From positions 942,578 to 1,006,577 of the forward strand of contig NC_018645.1 of assembly GCF_000307105.1 (NCBI RefSeq): a DNA stretch of 64,000 bases, read 5' to 3'. The notes beneath the pieces were generated by a model. It was not told where the DNA came from. It made no database searches and saw nothing but the letters and a program-made list of their open reading frames with translations. The position numbers and the translations under genes are program-made. Position 1 is the first letter of the stretch; each line of letters opens with the position of its first letter. Shown here piece after piece: positions 41,763-50,749 of this stretch. The stretch is from Desulfobacula toluolica Tol2. GTDB lineage: Bacteria; Desulfobacterota; Desulfobacteria; Desulfobacterales; Desulfobacteraceae.

Positions 41763-42389
41763 ATGAAATTTGACTGTACAGGTGTGATACTGGCCGGTGG
41801 TAAAAACAGCCGGCTTCCCGGAAAAAAAAAGACTTTTCGCAAAATCGGGGATTCAATGATTCTTGAAAATATTTACGGCATGTTTTCAGAATTGTTTCAA
41901 GAGATCATTATCGTGGTAAATGAGCCTGAAGAGTTTGCCGGCTGGGACATGACCGTGGTGACGGATATTATTCCTTCCCAATGCGCTCTGGCAGGTCTTC
42001 ACGCAGGTCTTTTTTATGCATCCTGTCCATATGCTTATGTGACGGCTTGTGACACCCCTTTTGTTAAACAGTCTGTGATTGAGCATATTGTGGGTCAGAT
42101 AGAACCAGGGTATGAAGTGATTCTTCCCAGGACGGATGACGGGCTTGAAACTTTGTCAGCCGTGTATTCAAAAGAGTGTATTCCCCTGATAGAAAATAAT
42201 CTTGCAAAAAATATCTTCATGATTAAAAATTTTTTCAGAAAAAAAAAGGTTAAAGAAATTCCCGTAGAGCAATTAAAAGCACTGGACCCGGAAATGCGCT
42301 TTATATTTAATGTCAATACACCCGATGATCTTGCGGCTGCCAAGGTAATCGCCCATAAAAACAGGGCAAAAAAAAGGAGAAAAACATGA
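41763..42389 (+). CDS. mobA: Molybdenum cofactor guanylyltransferase
   Basis: The 208-aa protein begins with GVILAGGKNSRLPGKKKTF, the L-A-G-G-x-S/N-x-R nucleotidyltransferase motif of MobA, which attaches GMP to molybdopterin. AYVTACDTPFVKQSV near residue 95 carries the metal-binding Asp. It overlaps moaE by 4 bp, starting a mobA-moaE-moaC-rmuC-mltA series. Confidence 0.9.
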   Translation: MKFDCTGVILAGGKNSRLPGKKKTFRKIGDSMILENIYGMFSELFQEIIIVVNEPEEFAGWDMTVVTDIIPSQCALAGLHAGLFYASCPYAYVTACDTPFVKQSVIEHIVGQIEPGYEVILPRTDDGLETLSAVYSKECIPLIENNLAKNIFMIKNFFRKKKVKEIPVEQLKALDPEMRFIFNVNTPDDLAAAKVIAHKNRAKKRRKT

Positions 42390-42757
42390 ATATTACAACA
42401 ATGATGGAACAGATAAAACAACACCCGGATTACCATAAGGCCGGGATGATTTTATGCCATAACGGTGTGGTCAGGGGAACCTCGAGGGAAGGTGATGAAG
42501 TCACCGGGCTTGAGCTTACTGTGGACCATGAAAGGCTTGACCAGATTCTCAGCGAACAGAAAAAAAGACCGGGGATTATTGAGATCCTGGTTCATATCAA
42601 TGAGGGCAAATCCCTTGCGGTCGGTGATGATGTCATGTTTCTTGTGGTTGCAGGCGACATCAGAGAGAATGTGCTTGGATCATTGACTGATACACTCAAT
42701 TTGATCAAAGCTGAAGTTACAAGCAAAAAACAATATTATAAACAGGCAAAAAAATAA
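42386..42757 (+). CDS. moaE: MoaE-like molybdopterin synthase large subunit
   Basis: The 123-aa protein contains AGMILCHNGVVRGTSREGDE near residue 19, followed by ILVHINEGKSLAVGDDVMFL and IKAEVTSKKQYYKQ, matching the MoaE fold but shorter than typical (about 150 aa). MoaE with MoaD converts precursor Z to molybdopterin. No moaD is seen here. Confidence 0.82.
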   Translation: MNITTMMEQIKQHPDYHKAGMILCHNGVVRGTSREGDEVTGLELTVDHERLDQILSEQKKRPGIIEILVHINEGKSLAVGDDVMFLVVAGDIRENVLGSLTDTLNLIKAEVTSKKQYYKQAKK

Positions 42758-42758
42758 A

Positions 42759-43256
42759 ATGACAGATTTTACGCATCTTGATACAGATGGCAGGGTTAGA
42801 ATGGTAGATGTGGGAGATAAGTTTGAAACCAAAAGAGTTGCCGTGGTTGCCGGCAAAATTTTCATGGAATCAGATACTCTTGACAGGATAATGGATGAAA
42901 AAGTGAAAAAGGGTAATGTGCTTGAAGCCGCAAGAATTGCAGGGGTCATGGCGGCAAAAAAAACATCAGACCTGATTCCCATGTGCCATCCTTTAAATAT
43001 CACCCATGCCAGGGTTGATTTTTCCTTTGATACGCAAAACAGTGCAATTGATATTGAGGCGGAAGTCTCTTTGAGTGGAAAAACCGGTGTGGAAATGGAA
43101 GCATTGACAGCGGTTTCCGTTGCTGCCCTGACCATTTATGACATGTGCAAATCCTATGACAGGTCCATGAAAATATCTGATATTTATCTGAAATCCAAAT
43201 CCGGGGGAAAAAGCGGAACCTATACTGCAAATGCTTCGAATGTTTCAAGTAGTTAA
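42759..43256 (+). CDS. moaC: Cyclic pyranopterin monophosphate synthase MoaC
   Basis: The 165-aa protein has VRMVDVGDKFETKRVAVVAG near residue 10, LIPMCHPLNITHARVDF near residue 72 (active-site MCHPL) and GVEMEALTAVSVAALTIYDM near residue 108. MoaC forms cPMP from the MoaA product. It is 1 bp after moaE. Confidence 0.95.
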   Translation: MTDFTHLDTDGRVRMVDVGDKFETKRVAVVAGKIFMESDTLDRIMDEKVKKGNVLEAARIAGVMAAKKTSDLIPMCHPLNITHARVDFSFDTQNSAIDIEAEVSLSGKTGVEMEALTAVSVAALTIYDMCKSYDRSMKISDIYLKSKSGGKSGTYTANASNVSSS

Positions 43257-43261
43257 AAATA

Positions 43262-44449
43262 ATGCAAAATAGTGTTATGACCCCTGAAAATCTGTTGTAT
43301 CTTGGCATTGGTTTCTTTTTTGGCGTTATTTTATGTGCGGTTCTGGCAAAATCAGGGGTTCTGTTTTTTTCTAAAAATTTGAAAAAATTGTCTAATGAGG
43401 CTTTGTTTGATAATTCCGCCCAATTTATGGCCCTTGCCGACAAATATTTTTCTTCTTATGTGAAAGAGGCTAAAAAAGATTTTGATATCAAGGGAAACGA
43501 GATTTTAAGGACGGTTGATCCTGTCCGGCAGACCCTTGATAAGTATGAAGCCCATCTCAATTCCATGGAAAAAGACAGGGAAAAGGCCTATGGGGCGATC
43601 ACGGAAAAACTCATGGAAATGGGTCGCCACCAGGCCCTGCTTCACATTGAAACCGGAAATCTTGTAAAGGCATTAAGAGTTCCCCATGTAAGGGGACGGT
43701 GGGGGGAGATCACCTTGAAGCGGGTGGCTGAACTGGCCGGGATGACAGATCACTGTGATTTTGACGAACAGGTTTCCACAGGGGGGGGGAAAGGTTCTGT
43801 AAGGCCGGATATGGTTGTCACCCTGCCGGAAAACCGTAAGATTGTTATTGATTCCAAGGTTCCTTTGATGGCCTATCTGGATGCTCTTGAAGCTTCTGGT
43901 GAAAAAGAGAGAAAAGCCCGGATGAAAGATCATGCGCGTCAGGTGATGATGCATATCACTGCCCTTTCATCCAAAAATTATTTTCAACAGATTTCTCCGA
44001 CTCCTGAGTTTGTGGTGTTGTTTATTCCAGGGGAAAATTTTTTCAGTGCAGCCTTAACAGCTTACCCGGAAATGATTGAAAAAGGGATTGAAAAGGGTGT
44101 AGTTCTTGCCACTCCTACGACTCTCATTGCACTTTTAAAGGCGGTTTCCTATTCCTGGAAACAGAAAAAAAGCTATGAAAATGCAGAAGAGATAAGGTCA
44201 CTCGGGGTTGAGCTGTTTTCAAGGATTTGCAGCATGACCGGCAATATCAACCGCCTTGGAAAGGATATTGAAAAGTGTGTGTCAACTTACAATACAACGG
44301 TGGGGGCAATGGAGACAAGGGTAATGTCAACTGCCAGAAAGCTGGAGAACCTTGATGTGTCTTCTCAATCCATGGATGATTTGCAAAAAATAGTATATTC
44401 CAAAATGTTTGCCAGGGAATTTAACAATCGGTATCAAAATGATAAATAA
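43262..44449 (+). CDS. rmuC: DNA recombination protein RmuC
   Basis: The 395-aa protein has a membrane anchor (residues 10-30), a coiled segment, then RGRWGEITLKRVAELAGM near residue 140 and KIVIDSKVPLMAYLDALEA, the RmuC nuclease-like core. RmuC limits inversion at short repeats in E. coli; this is of interest given the repeat-rich neighbourhood, but the gene is a normal core gene. Its 3' end overlaps mltA. Confidence 0.9.
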   Translation: MQNSVMTPENLLYLGIGFFFGVILCAVLAKSGVLFFSKNLKKLSNEALFDNSAQFMALADKYFSSYVKEAKKDFDIKGNEILRTVDPVRQTLDKYEAHLNSMEKDREKAYGAITEKLMEMGRHQALLHIETGNLVKALRVPHVRGRWGEITLKRVAELAGMTDHCDFDEQVSTGGGKGSVRPDMVVTLPENRKIVIDSKVPLMAYLDALEASGEKERKARMKDHARQVMMHITALSSKNYFQQISPTPEFVVLFIPGENFFSAALTAYPEMIEKGIEKGVVLATPTTLIALLKAVSYSWKQKKSYENAEEIRSLGVELFSRICSMTGNINRLGKDIEKCVSTYNTTVGAMETRVMSTARKLENLDVSSQSMDDLQKIVYSKMFAREFNNRYQNDK

Positions 44450-45734
44450 TACAGCGTTTAAACTTATTCTGGTGTTTATGGTTATCATCATCATGGCCGG
44501 TTTTTTTTGCGGATGCCAGCCAAAAGTCAGAGAAAAAATTACACGTTTTAATTCATTGAAGAAATTGAAACCTAATACTTATCCTGTGTTTACGGACAGT
44601 CTGGGTTTTAAGGACAGTTCGGTGTTGACAGACAGTCTGGATTTTCAGGATCTTGTGGATTCAATTGATTACAGCCTTGTGTATTTTAAAAGAATTCCCC
44701 TGGAAAGAAAGTTTCAGTATGGAAAAGATGCCTACACGGCCGCCCATATGATTGAGTCTTTGGAAACCATCAAGGCTTTTTTGTTAAAAAATCCTTCCGC
44801 CAATGAATTGGATGAATTTATCCGGTCTTTGTTTGTTGTTTATGAAGCCGCCGGCAATGAGGACGGTGACGTGCTGTTTACCGGGTATTTTGAGCCGACC
44901 TATGAGGGAAGTCTTGAGAAAAAAGATGATTATCCTTTTTGCCTTTATTCCAGGCCTAAAGATTTGCTGGAAATTGATTTGTCAGCGTTTTCAGATAAGT
45001 ATAAAGGTCACAAGCGTCTGGTGGCAAGGGTAAATGATTCAACAAAGAAAGTTGTGCCCTATTATTCAAGAGCGCAAATTAATTCTCTGAAAGGGTTTGA
45101 TGTTGAATCCGAGCCAATTGTCTGGCTGAAAAGCCGTGTGGACAGGTTTTTTCTGGAAATTCAGGGTTCCGGAAGAATTGATCTGGGCCAGGGGGATATG
45201 GTACGGGTGCATTATGCCTGCAGCAATGGAAATGCATACAAATCAATTGGACGGTATCTGATTGAAAAAAATGAAATTTTAAAAGAAAATATGTCCATGC
45301 AGGCCATTCGAACCTGGCTTGAACAGCATCCAAAAAGAATGGATGAAGTGTTGCACGAAAACAAGAGTTTTGTGTTTTTTCAACGAGAAGAGGGCGGTCC
45401 CTATGGCAGTCTGGGCGTCGATGTTACAGCCTTGCGATCCATTGCAACAGACAGCAGCCTTTTTCCCAAAGGAGCTTTGTGTTTTGCCCGGGCCCAATTG
45501 CCGGATAAAACAAATTTCAATCTTGTAAAGGACGGGCCTGTCAAGAACAGGCCTGTAAAGGATTGGAAAAAAGCTTCTTTTTTTGTGTTGAACCAGGATA
45601 CGGGAGGAGCCATTAAAGGCCCTGCCAGAGCGGATATCTTTTGTGGAAACGGTTCTTATGCAGAATTTACAGCAGGTCATATGAATGTATATGGAAAGTT
45701 GTTTTTTCTTGTGCTTAAACCGGGTAACTCATGA
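44439..45734 (+). CDS. mltA: Membrane-bound lytic murein transglycosylase A
   Basis: The product is about 431 aa. The ATG at 44439-44441, overlapping the end of rmuC, gives a lipoprotein-like leader MINNTAFKLILVFMVIII and a C residue in GFFCGCQ. The MltA domain includes LFTGYFEPTYEGSLEKKD near residue 145. The C-terminal 3D domain has DQDTGGAIKGPARADIFCG with the catalytic Asp. It cleaves peptidoglycan to 1,6-anhydro products at the outer membrane. Confidence 0.92.
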   Translation: MINNTAFKLILVFMVIIIMAGFFCGCQPKVREKITRFNSLKKLKPNTYPVFTDSLGFKDSSVLTDSLDFQDLVDSIDYSLVYFKRIPLERKFQYGKDAYTAAHMIESLETIKAFLLKNPSANELDEFIRSLFVVYEAAGNEDGDVLFTGYFEPTYEGSLEKKDDYPFCLYSRPKDLLEIDLSAFSDKYKGHKRLVARVNDSTKKVVPYYSRAQINSLKGFDVESEPIVWLKSRVDRFFLEIQGSGRIDLGQGDMVRVHYACSNGNAYKSIGRYLIEKNEILKENMSMQAIRTWLEQHPKRMDEVLHENKSFVFFQREEGGPYGSLGVDVTALRSIATDSSLFPKGALCFARAQLPDKTNFNLVKDGPVKNRPVKDWKKASFFVLNQDTGGAIKGPARADIFCGNGSYAEFTAGHMNVYGKLFFLVLKPGNS

Positions 45735-45759
45735 ACAAAAGGGTCGTGATTGTCATTGG

Positions 45760-46824
45760 CTACAGCCATTCGGTATCTTTTGAGTGAAATTTGAGAACAA
45801 CGCTTTTGCCGGGATACAGATCCATTTTTCTTGTTTGATCGGGAGCAAGTCTGAGTGTAAATGAAATGTCGTGAATAGAGATTGCGACCATGATATGGCC
45901 GCTTTTTTTTTCCAGAAGCATGGAAACTATATGGCCGGACAATTTATTGTCTTTGTCAGATCTATTGCCTTTGTCCGGTTGCTTACCCATACTGGCTCCG
46001 GATTTTTTTTCAAGGTCAATACAAATATTTTTTTTTCTGATCAAAGCGGTGTCGGAATGCCGGTCAGGGGATTTTAATATGATGCGCTGACCGTCTCCAA
46101 GAATTTTTACCAAGGTTTTTGGATCTGATTTTTCAAATGGTCCTGTCAGAATATTTTCCATGCCTGTAGAAAAAACAGTGCCTCTGAAAATGGCCAGTTG
46201 TATGTCGCTGATAGAGTAAAGCCATTGCAGATCATGGCTTGCAATAACAAGAGTTGTTCCCCAGTTTTTCCGTGCATTTAATGAGGCCTGGCGGATAAGT
46301 TTGGCACTTTTGGTGTCAACGCTTGCAATGGGTTCATCAAGGAGCAGTATTTCAGGTTTCAGGATGAGTCTGGCAGCCATGGCAACCCTTTGAGCCTCTC
46401 CCCCTGACAATTCGTGCCATTTTCTGGGAGCAAAGCTTTGATAATCAAGTCCGACATTTAAAAGGGCTTCTTTGATCCGTTGTTCAAGGTTTTTTTTGTC
46501 GTTCCTGATTTTTAATCCATAGGCAATATTGTCAAACACTGTTCTTTTTAACAAGTAGGGCTTCTGTGTCAAAAGGGTTACCTTTGAGCGGATGCCGGGT
46601 GAAAAGGGAACTTCGGGGCGGCCTTTGTAAAAGAGTTGTCCATAGGTTGGTTTGCCTGCAAAGGCCAATAATTTTAAAAGAGTGCTTTTGCCGCTGCCGT
46701 TGGGTCCGAGCAATCCTGTAATCGAACCAGTCTTGATTTTAAGGTCATCAATATCCAGAACTTTTTTGCTGCCGTAATAGTGTCGGATATTTTTCAAATG
46801 GTATGCCAAATGGGATGTTTTCAT
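45760..46824 (-). CDS. tupC: Tungstate ABC transporter ATP-binding protein
   Basis: The 354-aa ATPase has the Walker A GPNGSGKST near residue 41, Q-loop, signature LSGGEAQRVAMAARL near 138 and Walker B ILLLDEPIAS near 160. A C-terminal extension (about 285-354) with HDISFTLRLAPDQTRKMD looks like a MOP/TOBE oxyanion domain. It overlaps the permease gene by 4 bp. Confidence 0.9.
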   Translation of the reverse strand: MKTSHLAYHLKNIRHYYGSKKVLDIDDLKIKTGSITGLLGPNGSGKSTLLKLLAFAGKPTYGQLFYKGRPEVPFSPGIRSKVTLLTQKPYLLKRTVFDNIAYGLKIRNDKKNLEQRIKEALLNVGLDYQSFAPRKWHELSGGEAQRVAMAARLILKPEILLLDEPIASVDTKSAKLIRQASLNARKNWGTTLVIASHDLQWLYSISDIQLAIFRGTVFSTGMENILTGPFEKSDPKTLVKILGDGQRIILKSPDRHSDTALIRKKNICIDLEKKSGASMGKQPDKGNRSDKDNKLSGHIVSMLLEKKSGHIMVAISIHDISFTLRLAPDQTRKMDLYPGKSVVLKFHSKDTEWL

Positions 46825-47507
46825 TGTTTCCTTAAAAAAGAGAGCAATAGATTCACAATAAAGGCAATGGTGATCAGCACAAGTCCTAAGGCAATGCCGT
46901 CGGCAAACATTCCCTTGTTGGTTTCAAGGGCAATGGCCGTGGTTACAGTTCTGGTGTGGTACTTGATATTGCCGCCCACCATCATGGAAATGCCGACTTC
47001 GGTCAATACCCTGCCATAGGCTGTGACGGAGGCTGCCAGGATGCCGTACCTCACTTCCCAAAGACAGGTGGCCATGATATGGCGTTTGCCTGCCCCTAAA
47101 GAGACAAGGGTCAATTTAAGATCCTGATCAATGTTCTCAATGGTAGACGCTGTAATGGCTGCAACAATGGGGAAGGCAAGGATGGTCTGGCCGACTGCAA
47201 TCCCTGTAAGGGTGAACAGCAGTCCCAGTTCACCCAAAGGCCCCTGGCGGGAGATGACTGCATACACTGCAAGGCCCACAAAAACAGTTGGAAGCGCCAG
47301 CATTGTATCCAGCAGTGTTCTTAAATGTTTTTTCCCTTTAAAGTCAAAATATCCGAGAACAAACCCAAAGGGCAGACCTGCTCCCATGCTGAGCAGCATG
47401 GAGCAGGTGGATACTTGTAACGTGGCCCAGACTGCAGTCCAGGTTGAGCTGTCGCCGCTTACCAGAAGCTCGATGGCTTTGATAAAGCCTGCAACAATAA
47501 AATCCAT
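46821..47507 (-). CDS. tupB: Tungstate ABC transporter permease
   Basis: The 228-aa permease has about 5-6 membrane segments and a binding-protein-dependent EAA-like loop near ENIDQDLKLTLVSLGAGKR, followed by YGRVLTEVGISMMVGGNI. The ATG at 47505-47507, with AAGGAC 4 nt upstream, fits better than the longer frame, which overlaps tupA. Confidence 0.88.
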   Translation of the reverse strand: MDFIVAGFIKAIELLVSGDSSTWTAVWATLQVSTCSMLLSMGAGLPFGFVLGYFDFKGKKHLRTLLDTMLALPTVFVGLAVYAVISRQGPLGELGLLFTLTGIAVGQTILAFPIVAAITASTIENIDQDLKLTLVSLGAGKRHIMATCLWEVRYGILAASVTAYGRVLTEVGISMMVGGNIKYHTRTVTTAIALETNKGMFADGIALGLVLITIAFIVNLLLSFLRKQ

Positions 47508-47520
47508 AAAGTCCTTTAAA

Positions 47521-48351
47521 CTATTTTGCGTTGGGTATAAACAGCTTTTGTCCAAGCAGTCTGAAGTTTTTGATCAGATCCTGAGCGTTTTGTGAAGCCA
47601 TCCAGTCCGAGAATTGGAGTGCCAGGTCATATTTTGCTTTGGGGCAGTTTTCAGGGGCAAGTGTTAATACGCTGTATTGGTTCAACAGGATTTGATCCCC
47701 TTCCACCAGGACTTTTAAAGGGGCATTACCGCCTTTCTGGGACTGGTATTTGATGTATGTGCCTCGGTCCGTCATGGTATACCCTTCTCTTTCCTGGGCA
47801 ATATGGATGGTTGACAGCATTCCCTGTCCTGTCTGAACATACCATTTTTCTTTGTCAGGCAGTGCAATACCGGCATTTTTCCATAAAAGTTTTTCTTTTT
47901 TGTTGGTGCCGGAATCATCCCCCCGGCTCATGAACACGGCTTGTTTGCTTTTGACCGCATTCAAGGCATCAGAGATGCTTTTGCCTTTAATCCCTGCCGG
48001 ATCGGTTTCAGGTCCAATGATGACAAAGTCATTGTACATGACCTGTCTTCTGTCTTTTCCATATCCGTTTTCAATGTATTTTTTTTCTGCGGGCGGTGCG
48101 TGAACCAGCAGCACATCAACATCACAGTTCTGGCCCAGCTTTAATGCCTTGCCGGTTCCCGTGGCAGTCCATTTCAGGGCTATGCCGGTTTCTTTTTCAA
48201 AATGAGGGATCAGATAGTCCAGAAGTCCTGTGTTGTCGGTGCTGGTGGTGGTTGCCATCATCAGGCTCTTATTTTGAGCCTGTGCGCTGAATGCCAGGGT
48301 CATGACAAAAGCGACTGCTAACAAATTGATAAAAATTTTCTTTTTAATCAT
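47521..48351 (-). CDS. tupA: Tungstate-binding periplasmic protein
   Basis: The 276-aa protein has a signal peptide (MIKKKIFINLLAVAFVMTLA, cleavage near AQA). The mature part begins with MATTTSTDNTGLLDYLIPHF, whose TTTST-x2-TGL motif is diagnostic of TupA, which binds tungstate very tightly. SRGDDSGTNKKEKLLW follows near residue 135. Tungsten would supply formate dehydrogenases or aldehyde oxidoreductases. Confidence 0.93.
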   Translation of the reverse strand: MIKKKIFINLLAVAFVMTLAFSAQAQNKSLMMATTTSTDNTGLLDYLIPHFEKETGIALKWTATGTGKALKLGQNCDVDVLLVHAPPAEKKYIENGYGKDRRQVMYNDFVIIGPETDPAGIKGKSISDALNAVKSKQAVFMSRGDDSGTNKKEKLLWKNAGIALPDKEKWYVQTGQGMLSTIHIAQEREGYTMTDRGTYIKYQSQKGGNAPLKVLVEGDQILLNQYSVLTLAPENCPKAKYDLALQFSDWMASQNAQDLIKNFRLLGQKLFIPNAK

Positions 48352-48398
48352 TTTTAACTCTCCTTATTCTTAAGTAATTAAATTTTGGGATTAAATTG

Positions 48399-48415
48399 CC
48401 TACTAGAATAGTAGG
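48399..48415. promoter_or_regulatory. Inverted repeat upstream of tupA
   Basis: CCTACT-AGAAT-AGTAGG is a perfect 6-bp inverted repeat about 48 bp before the tupA start. It may be an operator. It does not look like the known ModE site. Confidence 0.4.
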
Positions 48416-48544
48416 GAAATATGTCAAAAATGGCCAATAGTCAATAAAAATGCTTAAGAATACAGATAAAAAGCAAAGAACTTACCAATAAAAACCAAAG
48501 CTTACCCAAAATACAATACCCAAAACCTAAAATACAGCACCCAC

Positions 48545-48793
48545 CTACCTGTCTTTTAAAAAAAGATCATGATATTCATCTTCACAAATATGCTGCTTCA
48601 ATTTATTGTTAATGAACAGGTATATCTCTTCTAATTCATGGTCTGACAATCTTGGGATAAATGCTTTTAAAAAAGAATCTTCAGAAAATTTTTGAAGATA
48701 AAACATTATGGTTTCCTCATCTGTTTCCCGGTCAAGACCCAAAGCTCCCAGGCCTTTATATTCTTGAATAAAATTGTGCGTATCTTTTTTCAT
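48545..48793 (-). CDS. Small conserved protein of unknown function
   Basis: The 82-aa protein begins MKKDTHNFIQEYKGLGALGL and ends CEDEYHDLFLKDR. It is helical and acidic with no recognised motif. A Shine-Dalgarno GGAGG lies inside the end of the upstream Cys-rich frame, 11 nt before the ATG, so the two are likely cotranslated. Confidence 0.6.
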   Translation of the reverse strand: MKKDTHNFIQEYKGLGALGLDRETDEETIMFYLQKFSEDSFLKAFIPRLSDHELEEIYLFINNKLKQHICEDEYHDLFLKDR

Positions 48794-48798
48794 TTAAA

Positions 48799-49026
48799 TC
48801 AATCCTCCGGGCCAAACCCTTTTTCCGTGATAAAATGGATGGGGCATGACGCCCTGTGTTTGCAGTAAAGTTTCGGGTCTTTGCATTCAAGGCATTCCCG
48901 GCAAAGATAGATATCATATTTTGCACATCGGTAAGAAGTTTCCCGATGCGGATGGCTCTTGCATTTTCCCAACCGTGTCTCCTGTTTTGTTATGCCGATA
49001 GGCGTAAGGGTTATTTTAAGATGTAT
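48799..49026 (-). CDS. Cys-rich small protein, start uncertain
   Basis: The minus-strand frame ends with TGA at 48799-48801 and reads upward KITLTPIGITKQETRLGK, CKSHPHRETSYRCAK, YLCRECLECKDPKLYCKH and ITEKGFGPED. It has eight Cys, several in CxxC/CxxxC spacing, suggesting metal binding. No ATG is in frame; a TTG (TRLGK) or an AT-rich start further up is possible. The next gene overlaps its ribosome-binding region. Confidence 0.5.
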   Translation of the reverse strand: MHLKITLTPIGITKQETRLGKCKSHPHRETSYRCAKYDIYLCRECLECKDPKLYCKHRASCPIHFITEKGFGPED

Positions 49027-49133
49027 CTTAAATTTTAATTGTCAATTTCAAATGAAAAGTATCAATGAAATGGTCCAATGAAATAGACCATGGCGGTGGA
49101 GCAGTTTTTCAGGCTCACCTCATATTAATCCAT

Positions 49134-49979
49134 TCATATTAATCCATATAGAAGGGCTGCATTCTTTCCCAGTATCTGTTCTTTTTGGATTTCATTGATA
49201 GTGGAGTTATCAATATCCTTATAATACCTGGCAGGTGTCAGGAGAGGAAAATCAGTGCCCAGAAGAACTTTGTCGGCAACTCCCGCATCAACTGCAATAT
49301 TATAGATTTGTGAATCATATAAATACGGTGAAGCTGCAGTGTCATACCAGATATTTTTAAAAGCGGCTTTTGTCTCTTTTTTCATGGTATTATAAAATAA
49401 GATTCCACCGCCCCAGTGGGCAAGTATGATCTTATTGTCCGGAAAGGTTTTGGCAAGCGTGTAGATCTGCTCCAGGGTAATGGGGGTTTTGCCGGGATAA
49501 TAATGTCCCACAGGTTCATTTGTGTGGATCATGCAGGGCAGGTTGCCGTTATCCCTTAGCTCGGCCATGACAGGATCAAGAGCTTTTAAGGCTGCTTTGT
49601 CAATCCCGGAAAGATAGAATGCCAGTTCTCCTGCCCCACAAAGACCTGCATCAATACATCGTCGGGTTTCATTTGCCGCACCTTCCCACGCTGCATCAAA
49701 ACATGCCAGACCCTTAATTTGATTAGGATATTTTTGAGCAGCCTCAATGATAACGTTATTATTTTGGACAGCAAATTCAGGATTTCTCCAGGGGAATCCG
49801 CAAATGATCGAGATATCCACTCTGTGAGTGTCCATTGATTCGATTAAATCATCAATAGTGCAGATTTTGGCTTTGGGTGAATCATAAAGAAGTTTGAATT
49901 CAGGTTCATTATCAAAATACCGTGATCTGTTCTGTTTTACGGTTTCCGGGAAAATATGGGTGTGTGAATCAATAATCAT
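49134..49979 (-). CDS. Amidohydrolase (TIM-barrel, PF04909 type)
   Basis: The product is about 281 aa. MIIDSHTHIFPETV at the start carries the HxH metal pair; CGFPWRNPEFAVQNNN, CMIHTNEP and KIILAHWGGG carry further metal ligands, and VLLGTDFPLLTP near residue 240 carries the catalytic Asp. The substrate is unknown; ACMSD-like decarboxylases share the fold. AGGA lies 8 nt before the ATG at 49977-49979. Confidence 0.85.
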   Translation of the reverse strand: MIIDSHTHIFPETVKQNRSRYFDNEPEFKLLYDSPKAKICTIDDLIESMDTHRVDISIICGFPWRNPEFAVQNNNVIIEAAQKYPNQIKGLACFDAAWEGAANETRRCIDAGLCGAGELAFYLSGIDKAALKALDPVMAELRDNGNLPCMIHTNEPVGHYYPGKTPITLEQIYTLAKTFPDNKIILAHWGGGILFYNTMKKETKAAFKNIWYDTAASPYLYDSQIYNIAVDAGVADKVLLGTDFPLLTPARYYKDIDNSTINEIQKEQILGKNAALLYGLI

Positions 49980-50080
49980 ATCAATTGTCCTAAATAATGG
50001 GTTTAGATATTGAAAAATGTCATGGGGCAATATATATATTAATTTTTTTTGGCAGACAAGGGCTTATATAAAGGATAAAA

Positions 50081-50749
50081 ATGAAGTATTATCCCATATT
50101 TCTTGATATAAAAGATAAGGACTGCCTGGTTGTCGGCGGAGGGTCCGTCGGTGCAAGAAAGGCTGTAACCCTTGAAAAATGCGGGGCAAATGTGACAATT
50201 GTCAGCGACCGGTTTTCAGCTGAATGTGATCGTTTAAAGTCAAGCCGCATTTGTCTTGAAAAAAAAGAATATGAAAAAAAAGATGCAAAGGGAATGTTTC
50301 TTGTTTTTGCTGCAACCAATAATGCGGATTTAAACCGGCAGATAAAAGCAGATGCTTTAAAGCTCAATATACTTTGTAATGTGGCGGATGCACCGGATAA
50401 AAGTGATTTTATACTTCCTTCGATAGTGGACAGAGGGGATCTGATGGTGGCGGTTTCAACATCAGGTTCAAGCCCTGCCATGGCAAAAAAAATCAGGCAG
50501 GATCTTGAATGTCATTTTGGACCGGAGTATGCAAAATTATTGCAGCTTATGGGAAATATTCGAAAAAAACTGTTATCATCGGGGCATGCCCCGGATGATC
50601 ATAAACAGGTATTCCACACCCTTATCGGGAAGGGAATCCTTGAACTGATTGAATCAAATGATGAAATAAACATAAATGCAATCTTATGGGATGTTCTTGG
50701 AAAAGAATATACATATCAAGATTTAGTGTCTTCAAGGAGCGATGAATGA
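50081..50749 (+). CDS. Precorrin-2 dehydrogenase/siroheme synthase N-terminal family
   Basis: The 222-aa protein matches the CysG N-terminal/Met8p domain: CLVVGGGSVGARKAVTLEKC near residue 15 binds NAD and IVDRGDLMVAVSTSGSSPAM near residue 112 is conserved. It oxidises precorrin-2 to sirohydrochlorin and may insert iron. It overlaps the next gene by 4 bp, linking siroheme and haem work. Confidence 0.9.
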   Translation: MKYYPIFLDIKDKDCLVVGGGSVGARKAVTLEKCGANVTIVSDRFSAECDRLKSSRICLEKKEYEKKDAKGMFLVFAATNNADLNRQIKADALKLNILCNVADAPDKSDFILPSIVDRGDLMVAVSTSGSSPAMAKKIRQDLECHFGPEYAKLLQLMGNIRKKLLSSGHAPDDHKQVFHTLIGKGILELIESNDEININAILWDVLGKEYTYQDLVSSRSDE

